Below, piece after piece: positions 20,839-33,300 of a stretch of 64,000 nucleotides of DNA (the stretch's first letter is position 1; each line of letters begins with the position of its first letter). The notes under the pieces are model-generated. The model had not been told where the DNA came from and ran no database searches. It saw nothing but the letters and a program-made list of their open reading frames with translations. The DNA lies in assembly GCA_028564675.1 (NCBI GenBank), contig JAOVVO010000462.1:1-64000 (forward strand). The letters run 5' to 3'. The position numbers and the translations under genes are program-made. Origin of the DNA: Onchocerca lupi (taxonomy: Eukaryota; Nematoda; Chromadorea; Rhabditida; Onchocercidae).

Positions 20839-22420
20839 CCGTTAAGATCTAGTGCTGGAGATGAATTTGCTTGGTGTAAATTAGTATTATATGTAAACAA
20901 ATTCCTCTATTTTTTTTTTTTTTTTGCAACCTTTCCATTAACATAAGCTTGATTTGAATAGTACGTGAAATTTACGTGACGTTACGACAATGTGACGTGA
21001 CGCAAATGCAATATATAATTCCAAATAAGCTACTCTTTTCTCAATGTATCAACAACGATTAAAATACACTGAGAGAGTTAAATTTGCCTGAAAATATCCC
21101 GTATCTCCTCTATCTATTCAATGTTATCTCGCAGTGTAATTTTATAATCTTCGATTAATTAGATAGTAATTCAGGGAGAAAGTTAAAATCGCAATTTGGT
21201 AAATTCTTGCAAGCAAATTTAAATTATCCAATGAATCGATTAATCTAAATTAACAGAAATCATCAATTATCTCTTGCACTTGGATAGAATTCCTTTTTCG
21301 GTCAATTGAAGTATTCATTTCGCATTTCTTTTGCGAAAAAAAAAATTTATAATAAATTCTGTTCAAATATATACCACTTCAATTACTTGTTTAGCATCAC
21401 GAAATTGTTTGCAATCTTTTCACAAAGAAATTTTCCACAAAGCCTTTTGTTTTGTAGTTTTCTCCATTGTTATAGTCAACTGATCATCTCTGTGATATTT
21501 GTTTGAATTGTACATTTCATCAGAATTTTTTGCAGCAAATTTTAAAATCTTCAATGATTGATATTCATAATAACCTTTTCAGAAAAGTTTTTTTTTCTTT
21601 TTTTTTTTTTTTTTTGTTCCTTCTTCGATGATGAGATTCATCTTGTTCAATTTCATTATTTTCCATTTAATTTATGTTTATTGATTTATTAATTTGGAAA
21701 TTAATTGCACGATCAATTTAATTAATTATATTAATTTTCATTTAATCGAAAAATACAGAGCCATTTCACGAATTACCAATCATGCAATTATATAAATTAA
21801 TATCAGATGATTGAATCATTAAATAATCAAACAGCAATGAATTGATAATGATTGAATCATCAAAGAGCAATGACTGATAAAAGATTGAATCATCAGTTGT
21901 GTGCAAAATCTGATCACTGATATATTCGTGATATTCGAAATTATTTAGCAGGAAAAGTGACGCGACTTAAATTTGTCATATTATAATTTTAATAATTTAA
22001 TATATTCGTAGTGTCAAGTAATATTTGGCAAAAAATAATGTGATTTTAATTCTGCTTAATTTTATAACTTTTGAAACGGCTATATTCAAACCGAACATCT
22101 TCCAGCTTAAAAAAATGAAAGCTTGATAAATGAAAATAAAATGCATGAATAATTTAATAGAAATTAATTTTGCTATTTTTATGCCGATGAATATAACTTT
22201 TGATTTCATTTAATTTCATCAAAAGATTCAAAAATTTTCCAGGTTAGCTTTTTTTTTTTTTAAATTCTTTTTGAGAAAATAGTTTAGTCATCTCAATTGC
22301 TCATTTTAGTTCGTTATTTCTCAATATGAAAATTTTTTTTATTACTGATTACGTCATAGCTCAAAGTAATTTGGAAATTTTTCGATATTTCAATGTATCT
22401 GCTATTTACAGAATTTCGTT

Positions 22421-22460
<40 letters not shown>

Positions 22461-25052
22461 GAGAAAAGAATGTTTTTAACAAAAAAATTTGTTTTAAAAT
22501 CACTGTTCTTCATTAATTTGCAAAACACTTCTTTTTTTCTTTTTTGCCAAAAATTTACGTCAAATTTAATAAAGTGTTTCTCATTAATGGAAAAATTGAT
22601 TTCGAAAATTTATAATGATTTATAATTTCAAATGTCCCATTTGACTTCTAATTTCGTTTTTCTAATCTTTATAATTCTGGAATTGTTCAGCTTTAAATCT
22701 ATCTGGAAAAAACATGGCAGCACACGGAGACTTAAGATAACTTATTGATCATATCATGTGCTGACAATTTTAATTCAATTTTAGGACAATTTTTCCCGAG
22801 AAATCCCTGAAATTTTTTAGAATAACAATTCAATTAAAATTTTAGAATATGTGTTAATTTTTGCTGTTGTTTTCTTTGATAAATGATAGAAATGAATTTT
22901 AATTTTAAATGTAAATAAATTTTAAATTTGGATAATTCAGATTATTTGTTACATCGTATTTTTCGAAAAACTTGAAAATATGCTTTATTGAAGATTGATA
23001 CAGGATAATGTTCGTATTAAAGTCGCTAGATTTCTAGTTTGTTTTTTTCTTTTTACAAGTATAACTGGATTTTTTAATGAATTGTGCTGATTACTTGGAA
23101 TTTGTCGAAAGCTGTTTCTCTATTCTTTCAATTTTTCGTCGATTATTGATTGAAAATTATTATAAATTTCAATCATTCTGCTTATATATTCTTTCGGTAC
23201 AAGTTATAACAGACTCAGATAGATTAGAACGAAATGGATGCGAAAATTTAACCGATATTTTGTGCATTCATTCGGGAAATACTTGTACTAGCATTGTAAT
23301 AATTTTGTTTTAACAAATAAATCCTTTACAAAACTTTTTATGATCGTGTAGCGATTATTCTATTATTTGAAAATATTATGCTAATTAGTAAATAAACAAT
23401 AATTTATGGATGGATATGTTAGTTTACATATGTCTGTTGGCCGAAATAATTTAAAAAGATGGCATTTCAATTTTCTACACGCTATTGAATGTCGTAAATT
23501 CGAAAATTTTCGTGAATTTATTCTGCTAATATTATATTCTTTTTTTTTTTTTTTTTTTTCTGCAAAATATCAGGTATACAGGAATTGCTGGTAAATGTTT
23601 TGCGGCGAATTTTGGATATTAGATGGAAGAAACATTTTTACATTTTTCTACGAAATTGAATCAAAATTATTTGCATCAATGAGAATGAACAGATATGGTT
23701 AGAAATAGAATTTAGCAGAATAAGTCTAAGAAGAACTTTTTTTTTACTTTAATTAATTCTTTCGTACATATCTTTGTCTTTCAAAATAATTATTGAAATT
23801 ATTTTATCCTTTTTTTTTGACGTGCTGTTGCAGAGAAAAAAATCACTTAATTATTAGAAATATGTCAAGAAATTCAAGCATTAAAGTAGCGTTATCAACG
23901 GAACAAATGTTACATTTATTGTAACAGATAGCTTTTATGAGCTAAAAGTTTTAAAAATCTCAAATGTTTTAAATGAGGTAAATTGATCTTTCTAAATTGG
24001 GTAAATTGATTTTTCTAATGTTCGAATTGAATACCAGAAAGTTCTATCAAAAATCAAAGAGATATGCAAATGATGTATTACTATTACCACTTGTAAGATT
24101 ACAGATAGTACTGTTGTAATTTCAGAAATGCTGAAAAGTATTTGCGGCATTTTTGAAACTCAAACTTTGCAAATTTTTCTCATCATTTGTTTCTCAACAA
24201 TCATTTCTATGCATAAACAAAAATGCTCACTACTCATCTCTGAGTTCGTTATGAAAATTTTCTGTTTTCTTTTTTTTTTTGTTCAGTATTAATAAATTTT
24301 CTATTATTAACTTTTCAAACAAATAAAATGATTAATTGATAATATTGGAAGAACATAACAGTCTATTGCATATCAGTTAATGATAGTAGCAATGAATATT
24401 GATCGCAATTATTCCGCGAAATCGATTTCCTGGTGCGAATAAATGATATATCGATGATGCATTTTTTTTCTTTTTTTGGGAGCTTCAATATTTCAAGGAA
24501 AAAAAATACTTTAGTTTATTTTATCATTATTAAAACATTCAACGTCAACAAATCGATCAAATTTATTTTCTTGATTGATTGGAAAGAGTGATACTGAATC
24601 GCTCATTTGCGATCATTTAGTAATAGTAATTTTTACGATGCATTTAAATTATGAAAAATTTAAAAATACTCTTCCATTTTACTGGCTAAGATTGATACTA
24701 TTGGATGAGATCTGTAAGATTGGTACCATTGCATGAGCTGAATTACTGTAAGAAAGAAATCAGAAATTCCTGGAACGCGAGATTTAAATGTATGATGATA
24801 AAATTGCTATGCTAGAAACAGAATTATGATTACTGATATTTAATGATTTAGCAATAATTTCTGAATCAATTGGAATTAAGCATGATTAATCTCACTGAGA
24901 GACACTGTCTAAATTTATATTTCTTCAATACTTCGAATTCGAGCCATGAATCCGATGAAACAGACTGTCATATATTTTCTGAATGCTAAATCATTTATCC
25001 AAGTGGTCTGCTTTCTTTTTTTTTTTTTTTTTTTGGTTCTTAAGAAATAATA
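20839..25052. other. Intergenic, AT-rich
   Basis: No supported gene. The plus-strand frame 23077-23313 (78 codons, start MNCADYLEFVES) has some protein-like composition but no upstream acceptor or known similarity. A pure T run of about 37 bp lies at 22422-22458. Short tandem duplications occur at about 21825-21895 (units around TGATTGAATCAT), 23976-24020 and 24688-24743. Confidence 0.5.
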
Positions 25053-25093
25053 TTTATTCGAATTTTTATACCATTTTTAGATAATCTGCAAAG

Positions 25094-26302
25094 CTAATCA
25101 AATGGTGGCAATCCGATTGTTTCAGGTTTGAATTCGGTTAAATTTCTCAAAACAAGTAAAATTTTCTTCTTGCAATCTTCCGGTGGTTTCGAGTAATGAA
25201 GATCCGGAACCATGATAACTTGCATACCGGCAGCAATAGCTGCTCGAACACCATTTATGGAATCTTCGAATACTACCACATTAGCTGCATTAGCTGGTTT
25301 CTTAGCAAATCGTTGCATGGTAATTAAAAATGCATCTGGTGCTGGTTTAGCTTGCTTTACTGATGGATCATCTGCAAGAATCTGAAATTGAATGATTGAA
25401 ATCAGAAATGCAAATAGACATGATTTAAAGGAAAAAAAAAGCTGCAAAATTAATTTAATTTAGGTTTCATATGATGATTACTTGTGATATACGGAATATT
25501 GTTCTTTCAAAATGAAGATGAACAATCGAAGTAATATTTTTCACTTCAATTTTTTAATCATTTCAATAAAATTAAACATGATCTGTAATAAAGCAAGAAG
25601 CATTATATATATATATATCCTTAACAAAAAATTCGACTTTTTTAAAAGATATGCTTACTCGAAGATTTATCAATTGCAATAATTCTTGTTGTTTTTGCAT
25701 TTTAATCTCAAATTCAAAAGTGTTAGAACTTGTGCAAATTGCAATTGGTACTAAATGTTTAGCAAGATGTTTCACTAAACGCAATGCACCAGGTAGTAAT
25801 TTCGAATCAGGTAAATATTTGCTCGCAAGTTTTAAATATTGCTTTCGATATTCTTCAACTGTTACCTTCCCAGTTAAATCTTCCTGAAAATATTTTTCTA
25901 TTATTGATCGATAAATTTGATTGATTTGAAAATTATGAAATGATGTGAGTATTTGGTTAAAATAATAGTTTGAATGAATAAAAGTTCAAATTTTTCGATT
26001 TTTTTTTTGAATAGAAAAAAGAATGAATCTTCAAAATTATTCAAAAATAAGAAATGAAAAATTTTAAGCAAACCCAAGCTAATAGAAAAAGAGATTCAGA
26101 AAATGTTTACGTATTCTAATATCGAATTAATTTCTTCGTCCATTTTCATTCCTGCTGTTTTGGTTTTCAGTTTCATTGTATATTTTCTACCATAACTAGA
26201 CAAAATTTCTTCATTAATTCGTGTATAGATACTTTCTGAATCGAGTAATAATCCATCCAGATCAAATATCACGTGAGTGATTTTTGGGTAAGATGAAGCC
26301 AT
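25094..26302 (-). CDS. Pseudouridine-5'-phosphatase (HAD superfamily), 3 exons, 234 aa
   Basis: The exons are 26302-26111, 25883-25659 and 25381-25094, all joined in phase 0, totalling 234 residues; animal PUDP/HDHD1 proteins are about 230. HAD motifs are intact: motif I FDLDGLLLDSE (D14 nucleophile, D16), motif II ICTSS (T115/S116), motif III lysine in KPAPD (K151) and motif IV VFEDSINGV (E178, D179). The C-terminal VVFEDSINGVRAAIAAGMQV and the ending ETIGLPPFD match the animal PUDP pattern closely. Known members remove the 5' phosphate from pseudouridine 5'-monophosphate in the cytosol during modified-nucleoside turnover. A TTAATTTCAG acceptor 23 nt before the ATG suggests SL trans-splicing. 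AATAAA (25053-25058, minus) lies about 40 bp after the stop. No signal peptide is seen. Activity on other sugar phosphates cannot be excluded, as HAD enzymes are variable. Confidence 0.9.
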
Positions 26303-26325
26303 TCAATTTGTCAAATTCTAATTTC

Positions 26326-26335
26326 CTGAAATTAA
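26326..26335 (-). promoter_or_regulatory. Likely trans-splice acceptor of the phosphatase gene
   Basis: TTAATTTCAG ends at 26326 on the minus strand and leaves a 23-nt leader before the ATG. No upstream coding exon joins in frame. The preceding minus-strand gene stops at 26760, about 435 bp away, so an operon is possible. Confidence 0.45.
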
Positions 26336-26759
26336 ATGATTAATTAGTAATTATGTAAAGCTTTTGCCTTCCCAATAAGATACAGTAATTCACAAATTGT
26401 TTATTTTATAATTAAAAATGCCATTCGGCCAACAATACAATGGAGTTATGAATGCAAATTCATTATTATCACATCATATCAAATCAATTGTCAAAATAGT
26501 CTGTCCAAATCAGTCCGTTAACTGAAGTGTCGATAATTTATTCGGTCCATTAATTTATTCGATTCGATGTCTTTTGTATTATTATTGATAAACTAGTTGG
26601 ATCTGGCCAATCTATTTAAATAAAAATGTAAATGTTCGTTTTGTAAAAAAAAAAAAGACATAAAATGACTTCTACGCCGAATAAAGTCATTTGGAAGCAA
26701 GAATTGTATTTCCTGATGATAGCAAATGCTGTATTCAGTAAGGAAAGTTTCTAGTAGCT

Positions 26760-27309
26760 CTAGCAGTTCTCCAAATTGAGATGGTTCAATTCTTCTGAAG
26801 GCGCAACACTTTTTTTCGTTGATTTGTAATTAACCTTATCAACGCTTCTGCTTTCCGAGTACGATGATCTAAGTTTGACCTTCTGCGAGGCATTATTTAG
26901 ATGAACTAAAGCAGATCAATTACACCAAACTGTTCTCGAAATTGACTTGTGACTGAATTTGAATTTGAATTCGAAACTGCTCCATTGAATTTCGAATTGT
27001 TGCTATTGCTGTGTCGCTTTGAACTCCGAACTTTTGCTATTGTTATGTTGGTGTAAGAACTCCAAAATTGAATTTGAATCCCTTTAATTTCCTTTATCAT
27101 ACTATAATTACCTTTCTTGAACCTAATTTTTAAAGATGCAACTCCACTTTCACTATTACCACTTAAGCTCAATGTTGCATCATCTAATTGCAGTGCTATT
27201 TCGGATATTTTGAGGATAATTTTACTAGCTTCTAAATCTCTATAAACCTTTGTATTACTCAGATCTGGTAGACGTATTATGATACTTATATGTGGGAAAT
27301 TCGTTGCAA
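26760..27309 (-). CDS. C-terminal exons of a possible PIH1/CS-domain protein
   Basis: Two exons fit together. 27309-27112 follows a TTCTCTAG acceptor and ends G|GTAATT. 26905-26760 follows CTTTAG and ends at TAG, and the split codon G+TT is in phase. The first gives ATNFPHISIIIRLPDLSNTK... with alternating strands (YRDLEASKIILKIS, then EIALQLDD, then GVASLKIRFKK). This resembles the CS-like C-terminal domain of PIH1D1-type HSP90/R2TP adaptors (strand, LP-L turn, L...S..I.L, strand, ...A.F/L...KK.L). The second exon is a polar tail rich in Ser and Lys. The family call is tentative, and upstream exons were not found. The second exon is also open in another frame (see findings). Protein assembly factor is only an inferred role. 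Confidence 0.42.
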
Positions 27310-30300
27310 CTAGAGAACTTTATCTACTGACTATGGACCTATGTTCTGTTAAAAATTTTTTTAATATTTCAATAAGTATTAAAATATTTTATAAGAATTT
27401 TTAGTTCTTAACTTATTATTCTGTCATGAAAAGGATTAGAATACACGAGGTGGACAATGGGATTATAATATAGATAACAAGCAAAAAATATCAGCCTCCG
27501 CATTGAATTTTAATTATTACATATGTTAAGAGCAAATCAAAAAAAGTTTTTCCTAAAAATGCCAGCATTTTACTTTTCTTTCAGTTATAAGGTTGACTTT
27601 GAATTGAATTTTCCACGACTTTCACACTATTTTACATTTTAAATAATGATTTCGAAACTTTTTGGGAGCATTTTCATGAAAAAATCTATCTATATTAAAG
27701 CTGCTCTAGCTTCATTGTTTGTTTTATGTTCTTTCAGCAATTTTCCTGTTGAATTTTCTAATGAGAATATGAAGGAGGTAAAAAAGGAAAAGGATACAAT
27801 GACTTTTGGAAAAAATGAAAATTTTAAAAAACATCAACTAAACAACTAAAAAAGAAAATGGACCGAATATTTACATATATGGAAAAAAAAAATTCTGTGT
27901 TTCTGAAAATTCTGTATTCCAACTTCTGTTCTTTTAAATCTTTTTGGGGGCTTCATTGTGTCGCCTCTTGATTGGTTAATCTCACTTTGTTTATCTATGA
28001 ATTGGAGCATTTTGGCGGGAAATTTGTTTATTTTTACGGCTTTTTGATCCTAATATTTCAAAGAGTTGCACTGTTTAATCTTTTTTACCATGACTGCATC
28101 CTTTGATTTCATAATTTGACCTTTTCATCATGAATAATGAGAGAGGATGAGGGAATAAAAAAAAACATAGATAGTAGCAAGGAGAATAAAAAGAGCAAGA
28201 AAGAGGCAGAATGGAAAAATGATAAAGGAAAAGAAGAAAAGCAGAGAGAGGAAGAGAGAGAGAGGGAGAGAGAGAAAAAGAGAGAAATATTATTTTAAAA
28301 AAAAAAGCATGTTTACTGTTACACCTTTATGAAAGGTAATAAAAATTAGATATATCTATATAGAAACATATGTCCATTCGAATGCAACGTTGTGACAAAA
28401 TTTCAAAAAGCAATCGATGATTTTCGAAGATTTACAAGTTAAACTAGCGAATATTTACATTTTTATTCATATGAAATATAGATTCTGCTCAATTCTATTC
28501 TATTATCTAATTTCAAAAAAACTATTAACATATTTTAAAAAAATATGAGAGAAAAAATTGATTGATTTTTTTGTTCCAAGAAAAATTTATTTTTATCAAA
28601 TTCAATCATTATTCACTCTATAGCAGGCTTAAGTTAATTAAATAAATGAGATCAAAAAGGATCTAATTTCGAAAGATCAATCAAGATCTTATGATCAAAT
28701 ACCAACCGAAATAAAGCTGAATAAAAACTAACAATGACGAAAAAAAATTTTGGTTCACAATTTTTAAAGGATTGTTGTTGAATATTAAGAATAATTTCAT
28801 CTCTAAAACTAAAACGAAATGATTTGTTAATATCATTATAATAAGCATAAATTGAAATACTAATTATGCAAATTATGTGAAATATCATTTAGCATTAAAT
28901 ATTCAAAAGTAGAACTCAAAGAGAAGTATCTATAATTACATTGTTTATTTAAATTATGCCTAGCAAATTTTTATTAAAAAATTAATAAAAAGGTATTAAA
29001 AAATATTAAATCAAGTACAAATATTCAATAACATTTAAAATAATACTTTAATATTTTACTTTTTACGAATTTTAAGTTGTAAAACGATCAATACCTTCTT
29101 TTTACCAGTTAAATTTTGATAAAACTGAAGTGATTTTAGTTCAATCAATAATAGAAATTTTGCTATTATTTCATGTCCTTTAAATATTTCATCACATCCC
29201 CACAGAAATATCTTAATTATTTCGTTTTCGTTTCATTCATGTTTTCACAATTTTAATGTCAACATTTTAATAAATGATTATTACCAATATCCAGTATCAG
29301 TTTTTCTTACAATTCGATTCCTGTTCTGGATTTTGAAATATGATACACAAAGATGAATGGAAATTGACAAAAATTGAAATATAAAATTTTTTTTTCTTTT
29401 TTTGAAAAACAAATAAGATTAAATTATTACAAATATTTAATGAACAAGATGTATGAAAATAAAATTAAAAAAAAAAAGAACTTATGGTGAAACTTGAAAT
29501 GCATAAAAATAAATCAAAAAAAAAAAAAGAAGAACTTTTTATAAATCAATCGAAATGCTGATGTTCTATTCATTTTGATCATTTATTGAAGTGAATGAAG
29601 AAATAATATTAGCAGTAAATTCAAAAGTTACCAAATGATACAAATATTTCTGAGAATGCAAATTTCACTTATAAAAAATTTTGGAAAAATAAAACAGAAA
29701 ATTTTTTTTTTTTTTGAAAAATAAATCAAATTGAATTAACACAAATATTGATGAAGATGATAAAATAAGAAAAAAAAAAAGGATTAGAAAGGTATGCCAA
29801 AGAAATTTAATCATTCATAATGTTCCTATTGCAATATTTGCACTATTTATCAAGCTTTTTTTTTAGCCTAAATCTTTTGATTCAGGCTCTGGTATTGTTC
29901 ATATCAAAAATCTTAACAGAGTCTGATAATGAGTGAAACGATTCCTTTCATTCATTCTAATCATACTGATAAATGACTAATATTCAATTAAATGAATGTA
30001 TTAACATAAAAATCCATCGATTGAAAAGTAATGCATGTAATTTATTAAAAATAACCTGATCTGTTTTATAAATCATAAAAAAAACAATGCTGAAATATCA
30101 ATTATACAAATATTAAATTTAGAAGCAAAATTTCTAAAAATTAATAATTAACTAGTAAATAAACAGTATATAATCAAAGTCACAATTTCAAAGCTAATTT
30201 TAGTAAAATTAAATTGCCTGATTTGCATTTGAACAATAGTATCAATTGTCAAAAATTGGAAATTGAAATTGTAAATCCAAAAGTAAATCTATCGTTGCAT

Positions 30301-33300
30301 TTGAATATTTTTCATTTTTCTTCAAATGTCGCAAAAAATTTTCTGCCAATTCATCGGACATAACTTTCATTATAATAATAATTATTAATAATTAATGATT
30401 AGCAAATTTAAAATTAGGAAAAACTATCGTGAAAATTATCCTTTCCGGTGGTTTAATGGAGCTTAGAAATTTGTAATTTTGCCTTACTTAGATGATGACG
30501 TTTATGATCTTTTCTTAAATTTATATCGATCATGCAAACTTTCATCAGTTAAATCTTTGTAAGGTAATGATTCAATCATTGCTGAATTACAACTGATATT
30601 GTATTTAGATAGAATGAAAAAAAAAAAAAAAAATAAATAAAAAAAAACTGCTACATTATTGATAAACAAACGATTTTTACGAGAAGAAAAAAGAAAGAAA
30701 AATAAAAATAAGACGGAAAAATAATTTATTTTTGTATCATTTTGATGTTTACGCAATTTTTATTTAAAGTAAATGCATATTTATTGCAGGTTAATTCTTA
30801 GCAATGGATTTGCATTTTCAAATTTCAATCTTCACCGATTTTTTCGAAATAAATGATTCTTTTCAATCGTTTTGTAATTTCATGCAAAATTGCACAAATA
30901 TTTTTCCTTCCTTAGTGCAGTTACAGCAGAAATATAAATAATTCAGCAGAAAATTGTTAAAATTCAAGAAAGAAAAAACAATGAAAACGATTAATTAGTA
31001 GAAGAGAAGTGATAATTAAAATGATACAATTTGATTCAAAATTTAATTCGATGTTAAAAAAGTCTATTCAGTCGATCATATCTATTATTTACCTTTTTGT
31101 GCTCAGTATTTTCAATATTGCCTTTATTGAACATATTAATTCGTTATCATGTTATTTATTATTTTTGAAGATTTTGGCAGAATTCCATTTCCTCAAATTT
31201 CAATAGTTAAAATTTACTTATTCAATTCTCTTGTCTTCATTTTCTTTCTTTTGCATTTCCTCTTTAACGCTTTGATTTTCGTTGTTGACTCGTTAGAAAT
31301 TTCCGGCAAAGTTAAAAATGATTGACAGGTTGAAATCGAGATACTATCGACGATTTGTTTATTGAATGAAGTAACCCTTTTTCAAAAGCTCACTCAAGTT
31401 TGGTTTAAATTATACGTATTAGATTAAATGATAAATTTCTAACAAGTAATTTTACATAACTTTTTATGAATATTTTTGCTTTCAGTTTTATTTCTTATAA
31501 AAAAAAGGCGCAATTTTATTAGAATGCTTTATTGAAAAAAATATTTTATTAAAAATTATTTCAAAGAAGTTAATCAATGATTTGAAATGGCCGTAAAAAG
31601 ATTTGTTTATGACAGCTATTCATTTCAAATATGTAAGCTTTCTTCTTTTCTTACATATTGTCGAATTTTTTTTCAATATATTTTAATCTTCATCAATTTC
31701 TTCCTTTCTTCCTAAAAAAAAATTTTGTAGATTATTTTTTTTTTTTTTTTTTTTTTTTTGATTACAAAAATATAAATCAATTAACGCTTGCACTCAAATT
31801 TCCTTGAATTACCATTGCAAATTTTATTATTTAGTTAGACATTTCCTTGAATTTTGCCTTTTTTTTTTCGATTATTGAAAATTTCTTGGCAGTAAAAGAA
31901 ATTCCGAAAATTAAATTTACTACTCATTTCGAGAACTAATAAAAATATTTGAAAGATTTTCTACGATTAAAATAGTCAAATTCAATTCCGATTTCAAACT
32001 TAAACTAAAAAATTAACTGATTATTTTCCTATAATGAAATAATTGTCTTCTGAAGTTTTTCAAGTTTGTAGCTGAAATGGTTATTTTGCATGTTCGATGA
32101 GAAAATTAAATTTTCTAAATTTAGCGCATTCGAAATGACTTTAACTTAAATTTCAATGCAAATAACTTTTTTTTTCTTTTTTTCTCAACAGCAATAAATG
32201 GAAGTGAGAGGATGAAAGTTAGCGGGAATGTCGCCAAAAGAAGATTTGTGACATGAAATTTTCGTTTATTAGCCACTTTTTATACTGTGGATATGCTTAA
32301 ATTACAAATGCTACTGATATAATATTATCAGTGCTATCAATATGTGCTTCACTGATAACTGATAATTTATAAGATTACTAGCGAGACATTTGGAATGGTT
32401 ATTTCATGCTGATCACGGATATTTAAGAATTTTTAACTATCTTTTTACTTCGCCGTCTCATGATCTATCTGAAATTATCATCTGGTCATGCTTAATTCCA
32501 TTTGAAATTTGATAATATCTTACTTAATCATAAGATAATTTTTTTTTCATGATGTTTCAATATCATACATCTATTATCAATTCTCTATTTTAGTATTAGT
32601 TTTTAATTTCAACACTACAAGCTTAAAGTTGTTTTTTAAAATATATAAAATCCTTCCTGAATGAAAGGGTTTTATATATTTAAGAAAAATTTTTCCTGGA
32701 AGAAAGTATTTTTCTATAAGGAAGAAAAAAAATCCTTTCTGGGAGAAATTTCAAGCTAATTTGATCAATACGCGATTAATGATAGAAGTCATGATAAGAA
32801 GCAAATTTTAATTGGAATAAATCCAATAATTCTTAAACTTTCTCACATTATGATTTGTCACTTCAAAATATTCAAACAGTAAAGAACTTAAAATGGAAAG
32901 AAAAAACTTTTCGTCATTTTTCAAATTTATGATAAATATTAATGGTGACAATTGTGATGACTTTTAAAAATTCATTGTTTGGAAGAAAAATACGACAAAC
33001 TAATCAATGATTAAATTTAAAATAGCATAAGTAATGTTTAGGAAATTGTAATCACACATGAAATCACATCACTGAAGTTATAATGTGTTATCAGTATTAA
33101 GACATAAGTTACGTGATAAATGATCTTGAAGGAATTAATTTCAGATATAATTTTATTTGAAGATGAAAGCGAAAAAAGAACAATCCTCTTCATCCATGAT
33201 TTGAATGATACATATGAGTATTCTGGTATTTTGGTTACATTAGATGGTATATTCTTATTTAAATTCGAAATATTTCCAAAATCTCTCTAATAGATGAATT

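Noticed and set aside
26906..27111. Continuation of the PIH1-like exon as one 88-codon frame
   Set aside because: A good donor (G|GTAATT) ends the exon at 27112 and the next exon joins in phase. The read-through is Asn/Ser-rich and composition-driven.
27646..27849. Plus-strand frame with a hydrophobic start, possible secreted protein
   Set aside because: The hydrophobic run begins 10 residues after the first Met, the rest is a Lys/Asn-rich AT-driven sequence, and no splice or promoter evidence was seen.
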